Shown: one piece after another, positions 44,136 through 53,474 of the stretch
Numbering within the stretch: position 1 is the first letter of the stretch
How the letters are laid out: each line of letters starts with the position of its first letter
DNA from: Anaerolineae bacterium
GTDB taxonomy: Bacteria > Chloroflexota > Anaerolineae > Aggregatilineales > Phototrophicaceae
DNA length: 64,000 nucleotides
Assembly: GCA_020849765.1 (NCBI GenBank)
Contig: JADLAY010000002.1
Location: 62,001-126,000, forward strand
Direction of reading: 5' to 3'
Notes under the pieces: model-generated
Told to the model about the DNA's origin: nothing
Database searches by the model: none
What the model saw: the letters and a program-made list of their open reading frames with translations, nothing else
Position numbers and translations under genes: made by a program

Positions 44136-45101
44136 ATGAGCTACGATGTCATCACCCTCGGAGAGACGATGCTGCGGCTGTCACCACCCGATCCGCTGCG
44201 GATTGAGCAGGCGACCAGCTACGAAGCGCATGTCGGCGGGAGCGAATCCAATGTCGCGGTTGGGCTTGCCCGCCTGGGGCTGCGTGTTGCCTGGCTGTCG
44301 CGCATGACCGACAATGCGCTTGGGCATAGCATCGTCAATGCCATTCGTGCGCAGGGGGTGGATACGTCGCATGTCACCTGGACAGCCGAGGATCGGGTCG
44401 GGCTGTACTTCTATGAGGCAGGGAGTGCGCCACGGGGCGGCAGGGTCATTTATGACCGGGCAAACAGCGCCGCCGCGCACATGCAGCCCGCCGACTTGCC
44501 CGACTCGGTAATGTCGTCCGATGGCGCAAGGCTCGTCCACTTGACGGGCATTACGTTAGCCCTGAGTGATTCGGCGGCGCAGACCGCCCTGGCGTTGGCT
44601 CAAAGCGCGAAACAACAGGGCTGGCAGTTGAGCTTCGACGTCAACTACCGCCAATTGTTATGGTCAGCCGAGGCGGCGCGCGAGGGATGCCAGGCGCTGG
44701 CCGCAATGGCGGATATTCTGTTCTTACCCCTGCGCGATGCCGAGAACCTCTACCATACGCCATCCGATCCGATGGCGGCAGTCGAGCGGATGCAGCAAAT
44801 GTTTCCGCAAGCGACGATCGTCATGACGCTGGGAGACGAGGGCGCCATCGCCGGGCGCGGCGAAACGACACTTCAGCAGCCTGCCTATCCCGCGGGATCA
44901 GTGGGCCGGGTCGGCGGCGGCGATGCGTTTGTCGCCGGGTACCTGTATGGTCATTTGACGGGCGCATCGCTGGACGAGGCGCTCCGCTGGGGCACGGCCA
45001 GTGCCGCCTACAAGTACAGCATCGTGGGGGACATGGCGTTGCTCGACCGGGAACCGATCCGCCAGTTGGTCAATCAGCAGCAGCAAGGGCTTGTGCGCTG
45101 A
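44136..45101 (+). CDS. kdgK: PfkB-family sugar kinase, 2-keto-3-deoxygluconate kinase type
   Basis: This is a 321-residue kinase from the ATG at 44136. It has the PfkB ribokinase fold: YDVITLGETMLRLSPPDPLR at the start, GGSESNVAVGLARLG (signature 1), and the catalytic Asp region GSVGRVGGGDAFVAGYLYG (signature 2, with the base Asp in GGGDAF). VGLYFYEAGSAPRGGRVIYD is characteristic of KDG kinases, which read the C6 acid. It would phosphorylate 2-keto-3-deoxygluconate in hexuronate breakdown, consistent with the uronate-gene remnant just upstream. A terminator follows at 45261. Confidence 0.88.
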   Translation: MSYDVITLGETMLRLSPPDPLRIEQATSYEAHVGGSESNVAVGLARLGLRVAWLSRMTDNALGHSIVNAIRAQGVDTSHVTWTAEDRVGLYFYEAGSAPRGGRVIYDRANSAAAHMQPADLPDSVMSSDGARLVHLTGITLALSDSAAQTALALAQSAKQQGWQLSFDVNYRQLLWSAEAAREGCQALAAMADILFLPLRDAENLYHTPSDPMAAVERMQQMFPQATIVMTLGDEGAIAGRGETTLQQPAYPAGSVGRVGGGDAFVAGYLYGHLTGASLDEALRWGTASAAYKYSIVGDMALLDREPIRQLVNQQQQGLVR

Positions 45102-45522
45102 GGGGATAGAGGCGGCGTCGCGCATGTAGGCATCGGTTGGAGTCTCACGCAGGAGCACCGCCCTGCCGCCAATGGCGTCGACGTGGAGCCAGAGCCACGT
45201 TGTGCACACAAGCGTGCAACCGCCGTCGGCACCGCAAACAATGCATACCTAACATGACACGCCCGGTGCAGCGCATCGGGCTTTTTAACGCCTGGGGAGT
45301 CGAGCAAGTCGTTCCGCGAGTGCGAATGCGCCCTGGATGAGATGGCCTTTTGCTGCAATGTCACTGCTGCCCATTTGACCGGCATTTCCTTTGACGATGC
45401 ACAACCAACTCTTAAACAAACGCCCGTAAAACGATAACGCCCGGCGGCTCTAATTTGCGCTGGCACGACGCGAGCGCGTGTTTGTGCTTCCACCAAAGTT
45501 TCGATCACATAAGGAGAGTCTG
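45102..45522. other. 421-bp intergenic region
   Basis: Besides the kinase terminator at 45261-45286 I see no gene here. Just before the next gene AAGGAGAG marks the ribosome site. A promoter could not be assigned with confidence. Confidence 0.4.
45261..45286 (+). terminator. Intrinsic terminator after the KDG-type kinase
   Basis: GCCCGGTGC pairs with GCATCGGGC (9 bp, one G-T wobble, 3-base loop), followed by TTTTT. Confidence 0.9.
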
Positions 45523-47772
45523 ATGCGGCATCGTTTCGTTGTTTTCGGTTTGCTGGCGTTCGTCGTCGCACTGAATTTGTCTTTGGCTGCCCCTGACATT
45601 ACAGCCGCCCAGGATGCGGACATGGTCTTCAACCGGATCTCGTCGATTCCGGCTTTCCTCAACACCGACATCGAGAGCGAAACCGTCGCCGAGATCGTCG
45701 CGGCCACCCCGGACGGCAACACGCTGATCTACACCGACGCCTTGACCGGCAGCATCGGCTTCGTCGACATCACCGATCCGACAGCACCGGCAGCCCTGGG
45801 TGCGATGGACATGGGCGGTGAGCCGACCTCCGTCGGCGTGCTTGGCGAGCTGGCCTACGCCGTCGTCGACACGTCCGAGAGCTACACGGAGCCGAGCGGT
45901 ACCCTGTTCCTGATCAACGTGGCCGAGCAGGCCATCGTGAGTGAATTCGACCTGGGCGGACAGCCGGACTCCGTGGCGATCAGCCCGGATGGCGCCTACG
46001 TGGCGATCGTGATCGAGAACGAGCGCGACGAAGAACTCGGCGACGGTGCACCGCCCCAACTTCCCGGCGGCACGCTGGTGATCTTTAACACGGCCGATCA
46101 GTCACTGCGCTTCGTCGACCTGACTGGCATCGCTGACCTGTTCCCGGAAGACCCGGAGCCGGAGTTCGTGGACATCAACAGCCAGAATCTGGCTGTCGTC
46201 ACCCTCCAGGAAAACAACTACATCGTGCTGGTCGACCTCGCCAGCGGCGAAGTGACCAACAGTTTCTCCGCGGGCAGCGTCGACCTGGAGCAGATCGACA
46301 CAGCGGAAGACGACGTCATCACCCTCAACAGCAGCCTGGCGGGTATCGCGCGTGAGCCGGATGCGGTGGCCTGGATCTCCGACTCGATGTTCGCCACGGC
46401 TGATGAAGGCGATCTGTTCGGCGGTTCGCGCGGCTTCACCATTTTCAATACCGACGGCGAAATCGTCTACGATGCGGGTAACACGGTCGAGCACATCGCC
46501 GCCCGCCTCGGCCACTACCCCGAAGCCCGCTCGGAAAACAAGGGCACCGAGCCGGAAGGCGCGGAGTTCGGCGCTTATGCAAGCGGCAGTTATCTGTTCG
46601 TGGGCACAGAGCGCGCCAGCCTGGTGCTCGTCTACCGCATCGACGATCCGTCGGCGCCGGAATTCATCCAGGCGCTGCCAGCCGGTGTCGGGCCGGAGGG
46701 TCTGCTGGCCATCCCCAGCCGCGAACTGTTGGTCGTCGCCAGCGAAACCGACTTCCCCGGCGGGATTCGTTCGATCGTCAGCATCTATCAGCTTCAGGAA
46801 GGCCCGGCCAATTACCCCACGATTGAATCGGCGGACAACGAGGACGGCACGCCGATCACCTGGGGTGCGCTCTCCGGCCTGGCGGCGGACCCGATGGATG
46901 CGGGCACGGCCTACACGATCCGCGACAGCTTCTACGGCTCCAGCAACGTGTATGTGGTCGATGTCTCCGGCGCGCCCGCGGTGATCACCGGCGAAATCTT
47001 CCTGATGGATAGCAACGGCGCGCTGGCGGCAGTCGCCCCTGAGCAGGTCAATGAGGACGGCACCGTGAACCTGGACGCCGAGGGCATCACTGTGCGGGCG
47101 GGCGGCGGCTTCTGGATTGCCTCTGAGGGCGGCGGTGACTTCGGCAGTGAAGAGAACCCGGTCACCTCGCTGAACCTGTTAGTGGGCGTGGCCGAAGATG
47201 GCACCATCGACGCCGTGGTCAGCCTGCCGGACGACGTCAACGAGCGTCAGCGCCGCTGGGGTTTCGAGGGCGTCGCTTCCACAGGTGAGGCAGGCAGCGA
47301 AGTGCTGTATGTCGCCTTCCAGCGCGAATTCCAGAACGACCTGGCCGGTCACGTGCGCATCGGTCGCTATGATGTCGCCGCTGGCACGTGGAGCTTCTAC
47401 TACTATCCGCTGGACACCGCAGCAACCGGCTGGATCGGCCTGTCGGAGATCACCACCATCGACGACGAGACGTTCCTCGTGGTCGAGCGCGACAACCAGG
47501 CCGACGTCACCGCCGCGGTGAAGGCGATCTACCAGTTCTCCGTGGCCGGTCTGGAGCCGCTGGCTGAAGGCGACTTCCCCATTCTGGAGAAGACGCTGGT
47601 TCATGACCTGCTGCCGGACATGGCGTCGACCGGCGGCGCCGTGATCGAAAAGGTCGAGGGCTTCACCGTCCTGGCCGATGGCACTGCTGCGTTCGTCACC
47701 GATAACGACGGCGTGGATGACTCCAACGGCGAGACGCAGTTCATGCGCATCGACCTGATGCTCGGCGAGTAA
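45523..47772 (+). CDS. Secreted esterase-like phytase-family beta-propeller protein
   Basis: This is a 749-residue protein from the ATG at 45523 behind AAGGAGAG. A signal peptide (RHRFVVFGLLAFVVALNLSLAA) precedes two parts. The N-terminal half (about 40-410) is a beta-propeller of the surface-layer/choice-of-anchor type (VAATPDGNTLIYTDALTGSI, FATADEGDLFGGSRGFTIFN). The C-terminal half matches the esterase-like phytase domain (ALSGLAADPMDAGTAYTIRD, LDAEGITVRAGGGFWIASEG, RRWGFEGVAS). It is acidic and exported. Phosphatase or esterase activity on organic phosphates is known for relatives; here it is inferred. It stands alone between two terminators. Confidence 0.82.
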   Translation: MRHRFVVFGLLAFVVALNLSLAAPDITAAQDADMVFNRISSIPAFLNTDIESETVAEIVAATPDGNTLIYTDALTGSIGFVDITDPTAPAALGAMDMGGEPTSVGVLGELAYAVVDTSESYTEPSGTLFLINVAEQAIVSEFDLGGQPDSVAISPDGAYVAIVIENERDEELGDGAPPQLPGGTLVIFNTADQSLRFVDLTGIADLFPEDPEPEFVDINSQNLAVVTLQENNYIVLVDLASGEVTNSFSAGSVDLEQIDTAEDDVITLNSSLAGIAREPDAVAWISDSMFATADEGDLFGGSRGFTIFNTDGEIVYDAGNTVEHIAARLGHYPEARSENKGTEPEGAEFGAYASGSYLFVGTERASLVLVYRIDDPSAPEFIQALPAGVGPEGLLAIPSRELLVVASETDFPGGIRSIVSIYQLQEGPANYPTIESADNEDGTPITWGALSGLAADPMDAGTAYTIRDSFYGSSNVYVVDVSGAPAVITGEIFLMDSNGALAAVAPEQVNEDGTVNLDAEGITVRAGGGFWIASEGGGDFGSEENPVTSLNLLVGVAEDGTIDAVVSLPDDVNERQRRWGFEGVASTGEAGSEVLYVAFQREFQNDLAGHVRIGRYDVAAGTWSFYYYPLDTAATGWIGLSEITTIDDETFLVVERDNQADVTAAVKAIYQFSVAGLEPLAEGDFPILEKTLVHDLLPDMASTGGAVIEKVEGFTVLADGTAAFVTDNDGVDDSNGETQFMRIDLMLGE

Positions 47773-47783
47773 TCTTCCTGGCT

Positions 47784-47814
47784 GGAGGTCACCTCACGCC
47801 ATGGGGTGACCTCC
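47784..47814. terminator. Bidirectional hairpin between convergent genes
   Basis: GGAGGTCACC and GGTGACCTCC form a perfect 10-bp stem with an 11-base loop, between the phytase-like gene (+) and the FGGY kinase gene (-). Confidence 0.7.
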
Positions 47815-47841
47815 CCTCACAGTCCCTCAGACTACCTTCGC

Positions 47842-49371
47842 TCAACCGCCCCAACGCCCGACGAACTCGCTCAGATGCTGGTACAGCGTCAGCGAGGCGC
47901 GATAGCTCTCCTTGAACAAGGCATAGCCCTCGGCGTAGACGCCGTGATTGTCTGAATTCGGGTGGATGGTTTTGACGATCGTCGACATCTGCTCGGCCGC
48001 TTGTGCGTGGTCACGATAGTAGCCCGCGCCGACGGCGGCATTCATGGCCGCGCCCAGCACGCCAAGCTCGGTCGCCTGTGGCACGTCGAGATCCAATTCC
48101 AGAATGTCCGCCAGGATCTGTATCCAGAGCGGGTTACGGACGATGCCGCCGGAAATGCGCACCTCGTCAACCGGCGTGTGCTCGCGCTCCAGGTTTTCCT
48201 GGTGAACATCGAAGCAATCTTTGAGTTCGTAAGCCACGCCTTCCAGCACCGCACGCGCCAGATCCGGCAGCTTGTGATTGAGGCTCAGGCCGAAGAACGA
48301 GCCGCGCGCCTGGGCGTTGTAATACGGCGAGCGCGACCCGGCGAGATAAGGCAGAAACAGGACGCCACGCGCGCCCGGCGGCGACTCGGCGGCGTCGGAC
48401 ATGAAGCGCGCATAGCGTTCCGACTCGTCGAGTTCGCCGTAGACCGCGTGGGCATACCAGCGCGCCGCCTCGCCGGAGGTGTTGGTCGCCGTCGCCAGAT
48501 ACCACTGGTCGGGCATCGGATGTTTGAACAGCAGGCAGCGCTGCTGCTCATCGGCCACGAACGCGGGCGAGGTGGACATCAAGACGCCCGCCGTCCCGAC
48601 GGTGATGCCGACCTGACCAGGGCGGATGATCCCCAGTCCCAGGATGGTCGAAACGCCGTCGCCGCTGCCCGCGACGACCGGCGTGCCAGCAGGCAGGCCG
48701 ATCTCGGTGGCGACCGCGGCGGTGATTCCCCCGACCGGCAGCGCCGACGAAGCCAGTTCCGGCAGGATGGCGGGCGGGATGCCGAGCAGCTCGGCCACCT
48801 CGTGGTTCCAGGCTCCGCTGCGGTTATCGAGCATGAGCGTCGCCGAAGCATCGGTGAAGTCGGTGCGGATGTCGCCTGTCAGCCGGTAGCGCAGATAATC
48901 TTTCGAGAGGATGACGCGGTGAATCCGCTTGAAGTTGTCCGGCTCGTTCTCGCGCACCCACAGCAGCGGCAGCACTGTTTGCGAAGGTGAGAGCGCCGTG
49001 CCGGTCGCGGCGTACATCGGCTCATCATAACCGTTGCGCTTGATCCACTCCAACTGCGGCAGCACACGCTGATCGAGCCAGCTCAGAGTCGGGCGCACAG
49101 GGTTGCCCTGCTCGTCGAGCATGACCGCCATCATCATCACGCCGCACAAACCGACGGCCTTGACGTCGTTGGCGTCAATCTGGCTGACGACCTCGGCCAG
49201 CGCGTCGCGGGTGAACGTCCACCACTTGTCGGGATGAATTTCCAGCCAGCCCGCTCTGGGCGAGTCGAAGTCGTAGGTGCGTTCGGCCTGCGCGACCTGC
49301 CGCCCGCGCTCGTCAATCGCCGCGCATTTGACGCTCGACGTGCCTAAATCAATCCCAATAAAAACTGCCAT
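47842..49371 (-). CDS. xylB: FGGY-family carbohydrate kinase, xylulokinase-like
   Basis: This 509-residue kinase has both FGGY halves. N-terminal motifs are FIGIDLGTSSVKCAAIDERG and GLCGVMMMAVMLDEQGNPVR with LSWLDQR. The catalytic Asp is in VVAGSGDGVSTILGLGII. The C-terminal signature is DEVRISGGIVRNPLWIQILA. The length and PTLSWLDQR-type loop match xylulokinases better than glycerol or gluconate kinases, though other pentuloses (such as L-ribulose from the isomerase at 24963) cannot be excluded. It is the last gene of the minus-strand operon of binding protein, ATPase, permease and kinase. Confidence 0.88.
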   Translation of the reverse strand: MAVFIGIDLGTSSVKCAAIDERGRQVAQAERTYDFDSPRAGWLEIHPDKWWTFTRDALAEVVSQIDANDVKAVGLCGVMMMAVMLDEQGNPVRPTLSWLDQRVLPQLEWIKRNGYDEPMYAATGTALSPSQTVLPLLWVRENEPDNFKRIHRVILSKDYLRYRLTGDIRTDFTDASATLMLDNRSGAWNHEVAELLGIPPAILPELASSALPVGGITAAVATEIGLPAGTPVVAGSGDGVSTILGLGIIRPGQVGITVGTAGVLMSTSPAFVADEQQRCLLFKHPMPDQWYLATATNTSGEAARWYAHAVYGELDESERYARFMSDAAESPPGARGVLFLPYLAGSRSPYYNAQARGSFFGLSLNHKLPDLARAVLEGVAYELKDCFDVHQENLEREHTPVDEVRISGGIVRNPLWIQILADILELDLDVPQATELGVLGAAMNAAVGAGYYRDHAQAAEQMSTIVKTIHPNSDNHGVYAEGYALFKESYRASLTLYQHLSEFVGRWGG

Positions 49372-49506
49372 TTCGACATAATCCTTGAACCCACAAACGC
49401 ACTAAGTCACGGTCTTATCCTCACTCCGGCCCATTCTCTCGTGGAAGAAGGGCCGGAGCTGGGGAGGATTGCATGTCACAGAAGCCACGAACTTTGCGCA
49501 GCCGCC

Positions 49507-50517
49507 TTAGGTTCCACGGCGCCGGTTCATGTCAATCGCGACGGCGACGAAGATGACAAGCCCCTGTACCAACTGCGTGTAGTAGGGCGAGACGTTGAGC
49601 AGATTGAGCGTGTTCTGGATCAGCCCAAGCATGGCGACGCCGAGCAGCGTCCCCCAGACGCCGCCTTTGCCGCCCGACAGGCTGGTGCCGCCGATGACGA
49701 CCGCCGCAATCACGTCGAGTTCGAGCCCGGTGCCGATGATGGTCGGCGCGGAGCCGAGCCGCGCGACGAGGATCAGACCGCCAAAGGCGGACAGCACGGC
49801 GGAAATGACGTAGACCGAAATCTTGATCTGATTGACCTTGATGCCGACGATCTGCGCCGCGCGCTCGTTGCCGCCGACAGCATAGACCTTGCGCCCGAAC
49901 GACGATCGGCTGAGGACAACACTGGCGATGACGTACAGACCAAAGAGCAGAACGATGGGGACAGGGATAGGCCCAATCGTGCCGCGACCAAGAAAGTTGA
50001 TGTCCGAACCCAGGCCCGTCACCGTGACGGCGCGCCCGTAGATCAGTTCAAGCCCGCGCGCCACGCTCAGCATAGCCAGCGTCGTAATCAGCGGCGGCAC
50101 ACGCAGCTTGGTGATGGCGATACCGTTGATCAGGCCGATGATGGCGCCGATGCCGACGGCGATCAGGATGACGACGACGACCGAGCTGCCGGACTTCGAG
50201 TAGGTGGCCGCGATCGTGGCCGCCAGCGCCATCGTCGAGCCGACCGACAGGTCGATGCCACCCGAAAGCATGACGAAGGTCATCCCGACCGCGACGATGC
50301 CGGTCGAGGTCATCGTGATGATCACGTTGACGAAGTTGCCGACGGTCAGAAAGTAGGGCGAGAGGATCGAGAGAATGACGCCAAAGCCGATCAGGATGAT
50401 CAAGAGTCCGGTTTCATCGGGCAGGCGTTTGAGAAACTTGAGGTTGGGCAGCCTCGACGGGGCATTCCAGGCACGCGCAACATGATTTTCAGGTTCGGAA
50501 ATGGAATTAGGTTTCAA
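49507..50517 (-). CDS. Sugar ABC importer permease (RbsC family)
   Basis: This 336-residue permease has 8-10 membrane helices. Family features are VGMTFVMLSGGIDLSVGSTM, LRVPPLITTLAMLSVARGLE, YAVGGNERAAQIVGIKVNQI and VVIGGTSLSGGKGGVWGTLL. It overlaps the ATPase gene by 11 bases, so translation is coupled. Only one permease gene is present, so a homodimeric pore is expected, unlike the importer at 26773-31551. Confidence 0.92.
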   Translation of the reverse strand: MKPNSISEPENHVARAWNAPSRLPNLKFLKRLPDETGLLIILIGFGVILSILSPYFLTVGNFVNVIITMTSTGIVAVGMTFVMLSGGIDLSVGSTMALAATIAATYSKSGSSVVVVILIAVGIGAIIGLINGIAITKLRVPPLITTLAMLSVARGLELIYGRAVTVTGLGSDINFLGRGTIGPIPVPIVLLFGLYVIASVVLSRSSFGRKVYAVGGNERAAQIVGIKVNQIKISVYVISAVLSAFGGLILVARLGSAPTIIGTGLELDVIAAVVIGGTSLSGGKGGVWGTLLGVAMLGLIQNTLNLLNVSPYYTQLVQGLVIFVAVAIDMNRRRGT

Positions 50518-52015
50518 GAGAAATACTCTCCGTCACAAGTGCGATCAATTCATTGCGGGTGACTTCCCCACGCGCGATTTGACGGCTGATCCTGCCGTCG
50601 TACATCACGAATATGCGATCGCTTAAGTCGTAGACTTCGTCAATCTCGGAAGAAATGAGCAGGATCGAGGTGCCCTCTCCCGCCAGCCGCTGCAGAATCC
50701 GGTAGATTTCGCGCTTGGCGCCGATGTCGATGCCGCGCGTTGGCTCGTCCAGGATCAAGATGGTGGAGTTGAGGAGCAGCCATTTGCCCAAAACCACTTT
50801 TTGCTGGTTGCCGCCGCTCAGGTACATGATGTGCTGTTCCTGGCTGGCGGCGCGCACCCCGAGATCGGCGACCATTTCGCCCGTCATCTGCCGCTGCTGA
50901 CCGCGATCCAGCAATCCGAGCCAGTTGCTCAAACGGTCAAACAGCGTGACGGTCGCGTTTTCGCGCACCGATAGCCCGCCAATAATGCCTTCGACCAGGC
51001 GGCTCTCGGTGACAAAGCCCATGCCTCTGCGAATCACGTCGCGCGGGCTGCGGACGTGGACGGCCTCGCCGTCGATGACGACGGTGCCGGAGTCATACCG
51101 AAGCAAGCCGAACAGCGCCTTCGCCAACTCGGTCTTGCCCGCCCCGAGCAGCCCGCAAATGCCGACGATTTCGCCGCGCCGCAGATCGAAGGTGATGTCA
51201 TGCAGGACGTCGTGAACCGTCAGCGCGCGGACGGATAGAATCGTGTCGCCGGCGTGCGACTGGCTCTGGCCTTCGCCGACTTCAAGGCCGTGCCCGACCA
51301 TCTTCAGGATCAAGTCTGACTTGGTGATTTCTTTTGCCTGATGCGTGCTGACCTTCTTGCCATCTTTGAGCACCGTGATCCGGTCGCAAATCGCCAGCAC
51401 CTCGTCGAGGAAGTGCGAGACGTAAATAATCGAGACGCCTTCGGCCTTGAGTGATTCGATCAGCTTGAACAGCGAGTGCTTCTCGGATTCGGTCAGCGAG
51501 GACGTTGGCTCATCCATGACGAGGATGCGCGCATCGAGCGATATCGCGCGCAGAATTTCGACCATTTGCGCTTCGGCGAGGCGTATGTCGCCGACGAGCG
51601 CCGAGGGGTCGATCTCCAGATTCATGCGCGCCAGCAGTTGGCGCGCCGCCTGCATCTGCTCGGTTTTGCTGACCAGCCCCCAGCGATTGAGGCGTGGGTG
51701 CCCGGCGAACAGGTTCTCCGCGACCGAGAGATTGGGAAACAGCGTCGGTTCCTGATGAATGAAGGCCATCCCCAGCGCCGCCGAGTCGCGCGGGTTGGCG
51801 ATGACTTGTGGTACCCCGTCAAGGCTGATGACGCCATCATCGGGGATGGCGACGCCGTTCAGGATTTTGATGAGGGTTGATTTGCCCGCGCCGTTTTCGC
51901 CGACCAGGCCGTGAATTTCGCCCAGTTCCAACGAAAAGTCGACGTGATCGAGCGCGAGAATGCCGGGATACTGTTTAGTAATGCCGGACAACTCTAAAAG
52001 GCAGTCTTGTTCCAT
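50507..52015 (-). CDS. Sugar ABC importer ATPase (two NBDs, RbsA-like)
   Basis: This 502-residue ATPase has two intact halves. NBD1: GENGAGKST, LVGDIRLAEAQMVEILRAI, ILVMDEPTSSLT. NBD2: GLLGAGKTELA, LSGGNQQKVVLGKWL, ILILDEPTRGIDIGAK. In contrast to the ATPase at 27946, NBD2 retains both the Walker A Lys and the Walker B Asp-Glu. A hairpin at 52075-52106 separates it from the binding protein gene. Confidence 0.93.
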   Translation of the reverse strand: MEQDCLLELSGITKQYPGILALDHVDFSLELGEIHGLVGENGAGKSTLIKILNGVAIPDDGVISLDGVPQVIANPRDSAALGMAFIHQEPTLFPNLSVAENLFAGHPRLNRWGLVSKTEQMQAARQLLARMNLEIDPSALVGDIRLAEAQMVEILRAISLDARILVMDEPTSSLTESEKHSLFKLIESLKAEGVSIIYVSHFLDEVLAICDRITVLKDGKKVSTHQAKEITKSDLILKMVGHGLEVGEGQSQSHAGDTILSVRALTVHDVLHDITFDLRRGEIVGICGLLGAGKTELAKALFGLLRYDSGTVVIDGEAVHVRSPRDVIRRGMGFVTESRLVEGIIGGLSVRENATVTLFDRLSNWLGLLDRGQQRQMTGEMVADLGVRAASQEQHIMYLSGGNQQKVVLGKWLLLNSTILILDEPTRGIDIGAKREIYRILQRLAGEGTSILLISSEIDEVYDLSDRIFVMYDGRISRQIARGEVTRNELIALVTESISLET

Positions 52016-52074
52016 CTACAATCATCCGAAAATTCTAAATAAGCCTGGCTCACGCAATCAAAGTCTCAAGTTGT

Positions 52075-52106
52075 GCGTACGGACGACCCGAAGGCCGCCC
52101 GTACGC
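52075..52106 (-). terminator. Hairpin between binding protein and ATPase genes
   Basis: GCGTACGG and CCGTACGC form a perfect 8-bp stem with a 16-base loop. It is placed as in the other monosaccharide importer (27876-27920) and probably sets a higher level for the binding protein message. Confidence 0.55.
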
Positions 52107-52187
52107 TGCGGTTGCTGCACATGAGCCTTATGCAGGCACCGGAGTGAATTGCGATCTCACCCCGGCAACTTGACTCGGCGATTCTAC

Positions 52188-53183
52188 TTACTGAGCGATG
52201 TCCTGGCTAAATTCGATGTCACCCCAGAGCGTTGGGAAGTTCGCGATGTTATCGGGCGTGACCACGTCGCCGCCAAAGAACAGGCCGCTCGGAATGGTGT
52301 CGCCCATGCCCTGGAGCGCGTAGTCGATGGCGCGCGCTGTCCAGACGCCCTGCATGTACGGATACTGCGAGAAGGACGCATCGGTCGTGCCTTCGCGAAC
52401 CTGCTGCAGCGTCTCGCCGTTGCCGTCAACGCCGATGATCCAGATGTGCGCAGGATCAGAGGCCGGAACCATGCGCCCTGCTTCCGTCACCGCCGCAATC
52501 GCGCCGGAGTTGGTCAGGTCGGTCACCGAGTAGATGACGTTGATTTCGGGGTTCGATTGCAGGTAAGTCGTCACAATCGAGAGGGCCGTGTTCGGGTCAA
52601 CTTCGGCGTCGGGCGTGCCGACCAGCGTGAAGCTGTCGTCATCCTGGAAAGCGCTCAGGAAGCCGTTGAGGCGGTCGACGAAGGGGACGACACTGACGGG
52701 GCCGTACAGGACGAGAGCGTTGATCGGCCCGTCGATGCGCTCGCGGACGTACTGCCCAAGCGCCTTGCCTGCGACGACGTTATCGGTCACCAACAAGGCG
52801 GAGACAGGCCCACGGATGTCACGGTCGATGGCGAAGAAGGGGTGCCCCTCTGCCATGTAGGCTTCAATCGCCGGGACGAGCGCATCGGCATCGAGCGCAA
52901 TGGCGGCGGCACCGACGACGTTGGTCACGCGGTAGTTATCGATGTGACCTACCTGCCGCTCGATCGAGTTTTCGGCATTGTTGACGACGACGTTGTAGCC
53001 AAGGCGCTCACCTTCATCCTTGAAGCCATGCGCCGCCGCCCAATAGAAGGGCGCGCCCGCGAACGGAATCGTCAGAGCGATGGTGGGCGTGTCCTGTGCC
53101 ATGAGCCGCGCCTGAGGAACAGGGGCGCTGATCGCGAAGAAGGCGATCAGAACGACGACAAATAAGATACTACGGCGTTTCAT
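52188..53183 (-). CDS. Sugar ABC importer periplasmic-binding protein
   Basis: This 331-residue protein has a signal peptide (KRRSILFVVVLIAFFAISAP, cleavage near LMAQ) and a type I sugar-binding fold: IALTIPFAGAPFYWAAAHGF, AIALDADALVPAIEAYMAEG, PFFAIDRDIRGPVSALLVTD and WIIGVDGNGETLQQVREG. It is of ribose/xylose-binding type. The ligand cannot be read directly; the xylulokinase-like gene in the operon makes a pentose or pentitol likely. It is the first gene of the operon, divergent from the GntR regulator. Confidence 0.9.
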   Translation of the reverse strand: MKRRSILFVVVLIAFFAISAPVPQARLMAQDTPTIALTIPFAGAPFYWAAAHGFKDEGERLGYNVVVNNAENSIERQVGHIDNYRVTNVVGAAAIALDADALVPAIEAYMAEGHPFFAIDRDIRGPVSALLVTDNVVAGKALGQYVRERIDGPINALVLYGPVSVVPFVDRLNGFLSAFQDDDSFTLVGTPDAEVDPNTALSIVTTYLQSNPEINVIYSVTDLTNSGAIAAVTEAGRMVPASDPAHIWIIGVDGNGETLQQVREGTTDASFSQYPYMQGVWTARAIDYALQGMGDTIPSGLFFGGDVVTPDNIANFPTLWGDIEFSQDIAQ

Positions 53184-53368
53184 CTAATCCTCTTTCTTTA
53201 GAATTTAAGACTCTCCAACGACAAGCGATAGCCTTGTCCTACCCGGTTGTCCAGGCATGCCAAAGGCTGTACACACTCTCTGTGGCCGCGGGCCCCCCTC
53301 CTTTCAAGTCTTATCAAAGCCATGACAGCGACTGTCTCACTGTCGTCCTAATTGTGGAAACACTTTTT

Positions 53369-53396
53369 AAGTTTGTCAATACATATTGACAAACTT
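53369..53396. promoter_or_regulatory. GntR operator with a -35 box in each arm
   Basis: AAGTTTGTCAAT-ACAT-ATTGACAAACTT is a perfect 12-4-12 palindrome between the divergent gntR and binding-protein genes. Each arm contains TTGACA pointing outward. On the plus strand a 17-base spacer leads to TAAAGT (53409-53414); on the minus strand a 17-base spacer leads to CACAAT. A dimeric repressor bound here would block both promoters. The rest of 53184-53474 holds no gene. Confidence 0.8.
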
Positions 53397-53474
53397 TGTG
53401 GGATATTCTAAAGTGGATGATAAAATTAGGCGTTGTGAAGACAAGTATCAGGCATTAGAGAGAGTTACCTTACT

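Noticed and set aside
49441..50562. Plus-strand open frame (373 codons)
   Set aside because: Antisense to the RbsC-type permease; low-complexity charged composition typical of a shadow frame.
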